Shown: positions 1 through 5,434 of the stretch, piece after piece
How the letters are laid out: each line of letters begins with the position of its first letter
Position numbering within the stretch: position 1 is the stretch's first letter
NCBI GenBank assembly: GCA_031285465.1
Contig: JAITWD010000208.1
Span: 1-7,036 of the forward strand
DNA: 7,036 nucleotides
From: Lachnospiraceae bacterium
GTDB taxonomy: Bacteria; Bacillota; Clostridia; Lachnospirales; Lachnospiraceae
Direction of reading: 5' to 3'
Position numbers and translations under genes: made by a program
The notes under the pieces: generated by a model
Databases searched by the model: none
Told to the model about the DNA's origin: nothing
Seen by the model: the letters and a program-made list of their open reading frames with translations, nothing else

Positions 1-270
1 ACTCGCTTCGTATCCAATAATTATATAAGTAAGCCACGGCCGCATAGGCCGCCTTTAGTGTAGTAAGGAAACTCGCTTCGTATCCAATAATTATATAAGT
101 AAGCCACGGCCGCATAGGCCGCCTTTAGTGCAGTAAGGAAACTCGCTTCGTATCCAATAATTATATAAGTAAGCCACGGCCGCATAGGCCGCCTTTAGTG
201 TAGTAAGGAAGCTCGTTTCGTATCCAATAATTACAAGTAATCACGGCCGTATGGCCATCCTACTAGGAAA
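1..270. repeat. 70-bp direct tandem repeat array, three near-perfect copies plus one decayed copy
   Basis: Copies lie at 1-70, 71-140 and 141-210. Copies 1 and 3 are identical, and copy 2 differs by one base (C at 131 against T at 61 and 201). A fourth copy (about 211-270) starts with near identity, then carries several substitutions and small deletions. The unit contains a CGGCC-GCATA-GGCCG inverted repeat, and an imperfect GGAAAC/GTATCC dyad spans each junction. The unit length is not a multiple of three and no reading frame runs through it, so it is non-coding. The window begins exactly at a unit edge, so the array may continue to the left. Its function is unknown. Confidence 0.95.
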
Positions 271-287
271 GCGAAGCTTTCCTAGTA
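261..287. repeat. Perfect 12-bp inverted repeat with GAA loop
   Basis: Arm TACTAGGAAAGC (261-272) is the exact reverse complement of GCTTTCCTAGTA (276-287), separated by GAA. No T-tract follows on either strand, so it does not look like an intrinsic terminator. It lies at the decayed end of the 70-bp array and its right arm touches the -35 of the proposed cotS promoter. It could be a protein-binding dyad, a folded RNA element of an upstream transcript, or a repeat remnant. Confidence 0.85.
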
Positions 288-315
288 ATACTTTCGGGAC
301 TGCCCTCATAAGATA
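286..315 (+). promoter_or_regulatory. Candidate mother-cell (sigma-E/sigma-K-like) promoter of the cotS-like gene
   Basis: TAATACT (286-292) fits the sigma-E -35 pattern KMATATT at six of seven positions. After a 14-bp spacer comes CATAAGATA (307-315), an exact fit to the sigma-K -10 pattern CATANNNTA and a partial fit to sigma-E CATACANT. An AC at 290-291 could be the sigma-K -35, though the 15-bp spacing is slightly short. Transcription would start near 322, just before the ribosome site at 333-339. Mother-cell control is what a coat protein would need. This is an unaided consensus match. Confidence 0.5.
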
Positions 316-345
316 GGATATGACTTTTATGTGGGAGGTATGTCT

Positions 346-1335
346 GTGAACGACAGAGCCGTCAGTTTGCTTGAAAACTATGACATAGAAGTGCTTCGTA
401 CCTGGAAAGGACGAGGCGCTATTCTTTGTGAATCGAACAAAGGAATACTAATCTTTAAAGAATATTCGGGCCCCCGCGAAAAAGTTTTGTTTCAAAATGT
501 CCTACTGAATCATGTGACTGAACAGGGTGGTGTGAATGTCGAAAATATCATAAAAAATAAAGAAGGTCAGCTTCTGGTCGATGATCAGGACGGTATTTCA
601 TATATCCTCAAAACCTATTTTGAGGGGCGGGAGTGTAATGTTCGTGATATGGAGGAATGCCGGATGGCGGTTCATACACTGGCAGCATTACATAAAGCTT
701 CTGATTTGACCAATACCGAAATAATGGCAGGCAAGACATCTTTTCAAGTTGTAAATGAATATGAGAAGCATAATAAAGAGCTTAAGAAGGTGCGTAAATT
801 CTTAAAAGAAAAGAGTCAAAAGACCGATTTTGAAATTTATTTAATGAAATCATACGATTATTTTTACAATTTGGCGTTGCAGGTAACCGAAGAGCTTTAT
901 TTTTATACTAAGGAGGCGGGTTCGACATCATCAGGTTTGATATGTCATGGCGATTATCAATATCATAATATTTTATTATCCAATAATCGCTGGAGCTTAA
1001 TTAATTTTGAAAAATGCATTATTGACAATCCGGTGCGCGATCTGTATCTCTTTATGCGTAAATTATTGGAAAAAAGTAACTGGTCACAAACGGTGGGTGA
1101 TACTCTGCTTTCAGCCTATATTGCAGAGCGTGAAATGGTTCGTGCGGATCATATCCAGCTATTTTATCGTTTGTCCTATCCGGAAAAATTTTGGAAGATT
1201 GTCAATTTTTATTACAATTCTGGTAAAGCATGGATTCCAGGGAAAAATCTAGAGAAGCTGGAAAAATTGATGGATCAGGAAAAAGATAAACAGCTTTTTT
1301 TAACGAACTATCGCAGTAATTACCGGTTGTTATGA
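346..1335 (+). CDS. CotS-family spore coat protein (aminoglycoside phosphotransferase/kinase-like fold)
   Basis: This 329-residue protein resembles the CotS/YutH group of spore-coat proteins, which share the APH/choline-kinase fold and are made in the mother cell. The N-terminal segment includes a small-lobe-like strand, GILIFKEY. The catalytic-loop motif HGDYQYHN is at residues 201-208 (His201, Asp203, Asn208 when counted from GTG 346). The metal-binding position normally read as DF(D/E) is INFE, with Asn at residue 220, so kinase activity is doubtful. DLYLFMRKLLEK follows, as in CotS relatives. Start choice: GGGAGGT (333-339) is correctly spaced for GTG 346 but too close to ATG 340, and GTG 331 would overlap it. 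A sporulation-type promoter lies upstream. The family call is firm; the exact coat role and paralogue are not. Confidence 0.85.
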   Translation: MNDRAVSLLENYDIEVLRTWKGRGAILCESNKGILIFKEYSGPREKVLFQNVLLNHVTEQGGVNVENIIKNKEGQLLVDDQDGISYILKTYFEGRECNVRDMEECRMAVHTLAALHKASDLTNTEIMAGKTSFQVVNEYEKHNKELKKVRKFLKEKSQKTDFEIYLMKSYDYFYNLALQVTEELYFYTKEAGSTSSGLICHGDYQYHNILLSNNRWSLINFEKCIIDNPVRDLYLFMRKLLEKSNWSQTVGDTLLSAYIAEREMVRADHIQLFYRLSYPEKFWKIVNFYYNSGKAWIPGKNLEKLEKLMDQEKDKQLFLTNYRSNYRLL

Positions 1336-1348
1336 GCATAATAAACAT

Positions 1349-1377
1349 GCTATACTTAATTCGATGGTAAGTATAGC
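1349..1377. other. Stem-loop between the cotS-like and PEGA genes
   Basis: GCTATACTTA (1349-1358) and TAAGTATAGC (1368-1377) are perfect 10-bp complementary arms with a 9-nt loop, 13 nt after the cotS stop. There is no T-run behind the right arm, so it is at best a weak terminator; it could instead protect the 3' end of the mRNA. The rest of the gap to the PEGA gene is A/T-rich with no other clear element. A lone TATAAT at 1490-1495 lacks a recognisable -35. Confidence 0.5.
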
Positions 1378-1517
1378 CCAAAATGGAAATGGATAATAGA
1401 AATAGGGCAGGATTATAACGGGAATATACGGAAATATAAATATAGCAGAAATATATATTTAGTAATAGTGCTGAAGGTTAAGCTGGAAATATAATCAGGA
1501 ACAGAGGGATAATACAA

Positions 1518-2915
1518 ATGCAAAGTACCAGAAAGAAGGTTGGTCTGCTGTGGTTACTGATAGTTTGCATTGGCCTTGTCGGCTGTAATGGCGATAGGCA
1601 AATGGACATTGGTGATGGTATGGTCAATGAAGAAGCAACCGACGATCAATCGACGGTCAGTGATTATGATTCAGTTGATACAGCCACAGTAAAAGCTATT
1701 GATACTGAAGCTCGAACCATTACGCTGACCAATATTGATCTGAACAGAAGCTATACGCTGGATTATGATGGAACGACTGTGATCAGCGACAAATATGATA
1801 ACAGTATGTCAATGGCACAGCTCAATCTGGGAGAGGTGGTTGAGGCATATTTTATCAAGGCATCGAAGAAATTAGTCAGTATCAGGCTTTCACCGGACGC
1901 CTTTGTCTTTGCGCAAATTGACCGTTACAGTTTGGATGGCGAAAGAGGAAGTGCTGTTATCGGCAATGAAGACTATCGTTTGAAAAACAGCGCGCTGATC
2001 ATTTCCGAAGGAAGAGAAATAGGCGTAGCTGATATTGTATCTCGGGATACCGTTACCGTAAGAGGTATTGGCCGGAGTATTTTTAGCGTGGTGGTAGAAA
2101 AGGGACATGGTTATCTGCGTCTGGAGGACGATGCCCATGTTATCGGGGGGTGGATCGAGGTAGGTCCCACTGTGATCCAGCGGATTACCGAAGGAATGCT
2201 ATTGACCGTGCCGGAAGGAGCTGTGGAGGTACACATTTCAGCCAAGGGAGTAGATACGATCCGCAGGGTGTTTGTTGAGCGCAATAAAGAAATGGTAATT
2301 GATCTGGGTGACTTGGAAATAGAGCAGCCTAAGATGGGTAAGGTTCATTTTACAGTAACGCCTGAGAATGCCACAATTTTTGTCGATGGCGATCCGATCG
2401 ACAGTACCAGTACGGTTGAACTGGATTATGGTTTACACCAGATTATTTGTGAAGCCACCGGTTATGACACTATAACTCAATACATTAAGGTTAGCCAGGA
2501 AATTGCCAGCGTGGTTATCGCTATGGACGAAACGACCACTAACACTGCCAATCAAGGTGATGGCACTACGAATACCGGTTCTAATGGGAATTCAGGAGGA
2601 GTGTCAGATAATAGTTTGGTCACCGGATCATACTTGGTCTATATTGATGCACCAGAAGCGGTTGAAGTTTATCAGGATGGAGTCTATATGGGGGTTTCAC
2701 CGGTTCGTTTCTTAAAAGTAGCCGGTAGCCATACTATAACTCTCCGCAAAAGTGGCTATGTTACTAAAAGCTATACTGTCCAAATTGATAATCTGCAGCA
2801 GAATGTAACCTATTCTTTCAGCGACTTAGAAAAGGCAGTAACCGATCAGGATGATGATTCGGATGATCAGTCAGGGGTAAGCGATAATCAAAGTGGAGTA
2901 AGTGGAAATAACTAA
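1518..2915 (+). CDS. Lipoprotein with two or three PEGA domains, function unknown
   Basis: A 465-residue exported protein. Residues 1-23 form a lipoprotein signal: basic start, hydrophobic core and lipobox LVGC with Cys23 as the lipidation site, so it should be anchored to the outer face of the membrane. An acidic Ser/Asp/Thr-rich linker follows (about 24-55), then beta-rich segments (about 56-195) that I cannot assign. Two PEGA domains are clear: about 275-337 (TPENATIFVDGDPI) and 371-436 (EVYQDGVYMGVSPVRF with SGY). A more diverged PEGA-like unit may span 199-264. A Thr/Asn/Gly linker separates the clear pair. The tail (441-465) is Asp/Ser/Gly-rich and contains QSGVS twice. PEGA domains are small surface beta-domains, often in cell-wall-associated proteins. 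The start is supported by AGAGGGA at 1503-1509. A sporulation link is suggested only by neighbouring genes. Confidence 0.85.
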   Translation: MQSTRKKVGLLWLLIVCIGLVGCNGDRQMDIGDGMVNEEATDDQSTVSDYDSVDTATVKAIDTEARTITLTNIDLNRSYTLDYDGTTVISDKYDNSMSMAQLNLGEVVEAYFIKASKKLVSIRLSPDAFVFAQIDRYSLDGERGSAVIGNEDYRLKNSALIISEGREIGVADIVSRDTVTVRGIGRSIFSVVVEKGHGYLRLEDDAHVIGGWIEVGPTVIQRITEGMLLTVPEGAVEVHISAKGVDTIRRVFVERNKEMVIDLGDLEIEQPKMGKVHFTVTPENATIFVDGDPIDSTSTVELDYGLHQIICEATGYDTITQYIKVSQEIASVVIAMDETTTNTANQGDGTTNTGSNGNSGGVSDNSLVTGSYLVYIDAPEAVEVYQDGVYMGVSPVRFLKVAGSHTITLRKSGYVTKSYTVQIDNLQQNVTYSFSDLEKAVTDQDDDSDDQSGVSDNQSGVSGNN

Positions 2916-3021
2916 ATTGGTCTATTTATAATAATTTTGTTCTTTTTTGACGTGCGCAATTTAAATGCTGGAATTTAGCACTCAAATAATGGCAAAATGC
3001 GGATAAAAAGCCAAATTTGCC

Positions 3022-3050
3022 TTGACAAACAGTTTAAAAGAAGATATATA
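3022..3050 (+). promoter_or_regulatory. Sigma-A promoter of hup
   Basis: TTGACA (3022-3027), a 17-bp spacer and TATATA (3045-3050) give a near-consensus vegetative promoter. The start would be near 3057, leaving a leader of about 59 nt. A GGCAAA (2991-2996) / TTTGCC (3016-3021) inverted repeat abuts the -35, but it is too short to call an operator. Confidence 0.85.
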
Positions 3051-3115
3051 TATTTATAGACGTCCGCATAGGGACAACTTGGTAAAATAAACACAGATTA
3101 GAGGAGGAGTTCGTT

Positions 3116-3388
3116 ATGAACAAAACTGAATTAGTAGCCGCGATGGCTGATCAGGCCGGATTATCCAAAAAGGATGCAGAGAAGGCATTAAAAGCATTTA
3201 CCGATGTAGTTGCCGCTGAATTGAAAAATGGTGAAAAAGTTCAATTGGTTGGCTTTGGTACCTTCGAAGTTTCCGAGAGGGCAGAAAGAGAAGGAAGAAA
3301 TCCTCAAACCGGCGCAGTTATGAAGATCGCTGCTTCTAAGGCTCCTAAGTTTAAGGCTGGAAAAGCTTTAAAGGATATGATCAACTAA
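3116..3388 (+). CDS. hup: DNA-binding protein HU
   Basis: A full-length 90-residue member of the HU/IHF histone-like family, which bends and compacts DNA as a dimer in the nucleoid. The N-terminal helices (1-38) form the dimer body. GFGTF at 46-50 opens the beta-arm, and RNPQTG at 61-66 carries Pro63, the residue at the arm tip that intercalates into DNA. KAPKFKAGKALKD near the C terminus is typical of the family. The ribosome site GAGGAGG (3101-3107) is strong and well spaced. The gene has its own sigma-A promoter and intrinsic terminator, so it is probably monocistronic and highly expressed. The paralogue name cannot be decided here. Confidence 0.97.
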   Translation: MNKTELVAAMADQAGLSKKDAEKALKAFTDVVAAELKNGEKVQLVGFGTFEVSERAEREGRNPQTGAVMKIAASKAPKFKAGKALKDMIN

Positions 3389-3406
3389 TACTAATGATTA
3401 TCCCTG

Positions 3407-3433
3407 AGAACCTGTCGCTGACAGGTTCTTTTT
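3407..3433 (+). terminator. Intrinsic terminator of hup
   Basis: AGAACCTGTC (3407-3416) and GACAGGTTCT (3420-3429) form a perfect 10-bp stem with a 3-nt loop, and the T-run reaches 3433. It lies 18 nt after the hup stop codon. Confidence 0.92.
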
Positions 3434-3559
3434 AGCTTTAAATGGCGATTTTTCAGTTTATTTGTGTAATAATTATGTATTGCTTTAGCGAATAGATAAA
3501 AAAATTTGATATTAAAACCATATTTTGTCTATGTGTATATCTTTATTTAAAAATAGAGC

Positions 3560-3587
3560 TTGGAAAAATGCCATAATCCAATATAAA
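3560..3587 (+). promoter_or_regulatory. Possible sigma-A promoter of rqcP
   Basis: TTGGAA (3560-3565), a 16-bp spacer and TATAAA (3582-3587) match the vegetative consensus at four and five of six positions. It sits in the A/T-rich gap after the hup terminator, where a new promoter is needed. Background A/T content makes chance matches likely. Nothing else is recognisable in 3434-3650. Confidence 0.4.
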
Positions 3588-3663
3588 ATTATGACTGCTT
3601 ATGAAACGATTGCACATAATCGAGTTTAGAACAATTTAATGGGATGGGAAGTAAGGAGGTAGT

Positions 3664-3906
3664 ATGCGTCTGGATAAGTATTTAAAGGTTTCACGATTGA
3701 TAAAAAGAAGGACGGTGGCCAATGAAGCCTGTGATGCCGGTCGGGTGATGATCAATGATAAACCGGCGAAGGCGTCAGCCGAGGTAAAGCCGGGAGATCG
3801 TTTGACCATTGGTTTTGGCAATAAGGAAGTTAAGGTGGAAATAGTTGCGGTTACTGAAACGGTCAAAAAAGAAGTCGCTGACCAATTATTCAAATATATA
3901 AATTAG
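3664..3906 (+). CDS. rqcP: S4-domain RNA-binding protein RqcP (YabO)
   Basis: An 80-residue protein that is almost entirely one S4 RNA-binding domain: MRLDKYLKVSRLIKRRT at the start, then DAGRVMINDKPAKASAEVKPGD, closely resembling Bacillus subtilis YabO. In that organism the protein, renamed RqcP, works with RqcH on obstructed 50S subunits to add alanine tails to stalled nascent chains. The heat-shock protein Hsp15 (HslR) is a related S4 family, but the length and the yabP-yabQ-divIC neighbours point to RqcP. AAGGAGGT (3653-3660) is a near-perfect Shine-Dalgarno sequence four to five bases before ATG. The transcript probably ends at, or reads through, the fold in front of yabP. Confidence 0.92.
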   Translation: MRLDKYLKVSRLIKRRTVANEACDAGRVMINDKPAKASAEVKPGDRLTIGFGNKEVKVEIVAVTETVKKEVADQLFKYIN

Positions 3907-3972
3907 GCAATGGTCTATTGATGCTTTTTGAACACGTGTTTTAGAGCTTGAGTTAATAATTAATTCATAAAT

Positions 3973-4040
3973 CCCCCTGACCGATAATATAATCACTTAT
4001 AAGATATACTCTTAAAAAGAGTTAACAGGGGGCTTTTTTT
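3973..4040 (+). promoter_or_regulatory. Terminator-like fold that also covers the yabP ribosome site
   Basis: CCCCCTG (3973-3979) is complementary to CAGGGGG (4026-4032), and a seven-T run follows at 4034-4040. The 46-nt loop holds a small hairpin (ACTCTT 4008-4013 with AAGAGT 4017-4022). The right arm is also the only plausible ribosome site for yabP, whose ATG is at 4042. RNA coming from rqcP could therefore both terminate here and hide the yabP ribosome site. The long loop makes a classical terminator less certain. Confidence 0.55.
3985..4012 (+). promoter_or_regulatory. Candidate sigma-E-like promoter of yabPQ
   Basis: TAATATA (3985-3991) resembles the sigma-E -35 (six of seven to KMATATT). 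A 13-bp spacer leads to TATACTCT (4005-4012), a partial match to CATACANT; GATATACT at 4003-4010 is an alternative -10. Known sigma-E control of yabP and yabQ in Bacillus subtilis makes the position sensible. A start near 4019 would leave about 23 nt of leader, including the ribosome site but not the complementary CCCCCTG. Confidence 0.4.
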
Positions 4041-4041
4041 A

Positions 4042-4332
4042 ATGGAAGATTTAAATAATATAAATAAAAAGACACATAAACTAATGCTTACCAACCGCAG
4101 GACATGTACTATTGGCGGGGTTAATGATGTCCTGTCCTTCGATGTGAATGAAATTATACTTGAAACCGATCAGGGCATGTTAATGATTAAGGGAAGTGAG
4201 TTACATGTCAGCCGGTTAACCTTGGAAAAGGGTGAGGTTGATATTGATGGAAAGTTTGATAGCTTTACCTATTCGGAAGCCACCGGATATGCAGCAAAAG
4301 GAGAATCCTTGCTATCAAAACTGTTTAAGTAG
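4042..4332 (+). CDS. yabP: Spore protein YabP
   Basis: A 96-residue soluble protein of the YabP/YqfC family. Typical features are HKLMLTNRRTCTIGGVNDV near the N terminus, DVNEIILETDQGMLMIKG in the middle and LEKGEVDIDGKFDSFTY in the second half, all predicted beta-rich. There is no signal peptide or membrane segment. In Bacillus subtilis yabP is a sporulation gene in the sigma-E regulon, next to yabQ; its molecular activity is not known. The gene ends on TAG at 4330-4332, which overlaps the yabQ ribosome site, so the two are translationally close. AGGGGG (4027-4032), nine bases before ATG, serves as the ribosome site and is part of the preceding inverted repeat. Confidence 0.92.
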   Translation: MEDLNNINKKTHKLMLTNRRTCTIGGVNDVLSFDVNEIILETDQGMLMIKGSELHVSRLTLEKGEVDIDGKFDSFTYSEATGYAAKGESLLSKLFK

Positions 4333-4339
4333 GTGGGCT

Positions 4340-4897
4340 ATGAGTGAAGACATCTTATTTGAAGTCAATTTTTTTCTTCATTCCTTTATTATGGGGGTCA
4401 TAATTACATTTGGTTATGATTGGTTTATAATTCTTCGACGTTTGATCCGCCATAATACGGTTATGGTATCTTTGGAAGATTTAATTTTTTGGATTGCCTG
4501 TGCGCTGGGAGTGTTTTATATGCTCTACCGGGAAAACAACGGGATTTTACGATGGTTTGCGGTCTTAGGTGCTGCCGTAGGGATGTGGATATACAAAAGA
4601 ACGGTAAGCATACCATTTGTGACGGTCGTTGCTAAAATAATCAGTAAAGTTACCAGTCTGCTTTTTCGACCGATTGCATTTGCGATAAAAAAAATTATCC
4701 AGCTATTTTCTTTTCTTTTAAATAGTTTCAAAAGTAGGTTGTTGAAGTTACTTAGGTTGGTTAAAAAGAAGTTGACTATTCAGTTAAAACTGGTTAAACT
4801 AATGTTATGTAAACGTAAAGAAATAAGGCGTCAAGAACTGCAAATCAAACAAGACCTCAAACAACCGATTCGTAATAAATCAAGAGTCAAGCGATAA
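4340..4897 (+). CDS. yabQ: Spore cortex membrane protein YabQ
   Basis: A 185-residue membrane protein. Hydrophobic segments are visible at about 10-32, 46-63 and 70-86, with further hydrophobic stretches between about 91 and 130. A strongly basic tail (131-185) is rich in Lys and Arg. The N-terminal FFLHSFIMGVIITFGYDWF block and the position between yabP and divIC identify it as YabQ. In Bacillus subtilis the protein is made in the mother cell, sits in the outer forespore membrane and is needed for cortex formation. ATG 4340 is chosen because AGGTGGG (4331-4337) precedes it and it lies seven bases after the yabP stop; the frame is open further upstream but only overlaps yabP. The call rests on topology and synteny more than on sequence motifs. 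Confidence 0.88.
   Translation: MSEDILFEVNFFLHSFIMGVIITFGYDWFIILRRLIRHNTVMVSLEDLIFWIACALGVFYMLYRENNGILRWFAVLGAAVGMWIYKRTVSIPFVTVVAKIISKVTSLLFRPIAFAIKKIIQLFSFLLNSFKSRLLKLLRLVKKKLTIQLKLVKLMLCKRKEIRRQELQIKQDLKQPIRNKSRVKR
4772..4800 (+). promoter_or_regulatory. Possible internal promoter for divIC
   Basis: TTGACT (4772-4777), a 17-bp spacer and TAAACT (4795-4800) lie inside the 3' end of yabQ. They would give the growth-essential divIC a vegetative promoter separate from the sporulation genes before it. The -10 matches only four of six positions, so this is a weak candidate. Confidence 0.25.
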
Positions 4898-4929
4898 ACC
4901 ACCGGAAAAGAAGAAAGGGGGCAGCAACA

Positions 4930-5235
4930 ATGGCCAAAAGAATTGCGTATAGAAAGAAACGTCAAAACCGATTTAGTATGTTTTTGGCGGCTATTGTGGT
5001 ATTAATGTTAATGGTAGTAGTTGCTGTGGGCAGTATCTCCCTGAAAGAAAAACTGGCAGAATATCAGCAGGCGGAGCAGGCTCTGGTAGAGCAGATAGCT
5101 ATTGAGAACGAACGAAAGGTAGCAATAGAAGAACAAGAAAAATATACCCATACCAACAAATACGTTGAAGAAATGGCAAGGAAAAAACTGGGTTTGGTGT
5201 ATGAGGATGAGATAATCTTCCGCCAGGATGAGTAG
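4930..5235 (+). CDS. divIC: Cell division protein DivIC (FtsB-like septum initiator)
   Basis: A 101-residue bitopic membrane protein. It has a short basic cytoplasmic tail (1-15, KRIAYRKKRQNR), one transmembrane helix (about 16-36), an external coiled coil (about 38-72, Glu/Gln/Ala-rich) and the family-typical C-terminal block YVEEMARKKLGLV at 78-90, followed by EDEIIF. DivIC works with FtsL and DivIB in the divisome to activate septal wall synthesis. The length is normal for the family. GGGGG (4917-4921) is eight bases before ATG. The gene follows yabQ by 32 nt and is closed by a strong terminator. It is needed in vegetative growth, so it probably does not depend only on the yabP promoter. 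Confidence 0.92.
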   Translation: MAKRIAYRKKRQNRFSMFLAAIVVLMLMVVVAVGSISLKEKLAEYQQAEQALVEQIAIENERKVAIEEQEKYTHTNKYVEEMARKKLGLVYEDEIIFRQDE

Positions 5236-5287
5236 ACAATAAGATAATAATGGAATTATTGATGTAATAATTGTTTCGTTGATATTG

Positions 5288-5319
5288 GCATAGCGGTGAA
5301 AACCGGCTATGCTTTTTTT
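5288..5319 (+). terminator. Intrinsic terminator of divIC
   Basis: GCATAG (5288-5293) pairs with CTATGC (5307-5312). The stem continues as CGGT with ACCG (5294-5297 and 5302-5305) across one bulged G at 5306, closed by a GAAA tetraloop. Seven T residues follow at 5313-5319. It separates the yabPQ-divIC unit from spoIIE. Confidence 0.93.
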
Positions 5320-5383
5320 GTCGAAATGTTTTTACTGAATGTTCCCTGTTTTGACAGATAAAATAAAAAAAATTGTGTATAAT
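5319..5383 (+). promoter_or_regulatory. Spo0A-type sigma-A promoter of spoIIE
   Basis: A perfect -35 TTGACA (5351-5356) and a perfect -10 TATAAT (5378-5383) are 21 bp apart instead of about 17. The spoIIE promoter of Bacillus subtilis has the same 21-bp spacing and is used by sigma-A RNA polymerase only with phosphorylated Spo0A. An exact Spo0A box TGTCGAA (5319-5325) begins on the last T of the divIC terminator. TTTGACA (5350-5356), overlapping the -35, matches the reverse box TTCGNCA at six of seven positions. Transcription would start near 5390. Confidence 0.85.
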
Positions 5384-5434
5384 TACACCCGCATAGCTGA
5401 AATTAACCAAGCTAATCCAATGCGGAGGTATATT

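Noticed and set aside
1..270. CRISPR array
   Set aside because: The 70-bp units abut directly with no spacers.
261..287. Intrinsic terminator
   Set aside because: The stem is strong, but no T-run follows on the + strand or the - strand.
331..345. GTG 331 or ATG 340 as the start of the CotS-like protein
   Set aside because: GTG 331 overlaps the ribosome site and ATG 340 is only one or two bases from it; GTG 346 has normal spacing and gives a family-like N terminus.
1490..1495. TATAAT as a promoter of the PEGA gene
   Set aside because: The -10 is perfect, but there is no recognisable -35 or extended -10, and the start would fall on the ribosome site.
2975..2983. TTAGCACTC, identical to one half of the CIRCE (HrcA) operator
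   Set aside because: The matching GAGTGCTAA half is absent at the required 9-nt distance, so it is probably chance.
2991..3021. GGCAAA/TTTGCC inverted repeat as an operator of hup
   Set aside because: Six-bp arms in A/T-rich DNA are expected by chance, and I know no regulator with this site.
5099..5410. 103-residue open frame on the - strand
   Set aside because: It overlaps divIC, the terminator and the spoIIE promoter, has no ribosome site and resembles no known protein.
5339..5434. Upstream in-frame ATG at 5339 that would lengthen SpoIIE by 32 residues
   Set aside because: It lies upstream of the -35 and -10 hexamers, so it would not be on the transcript; ATG 5435 has a well-spaced GGAGG.
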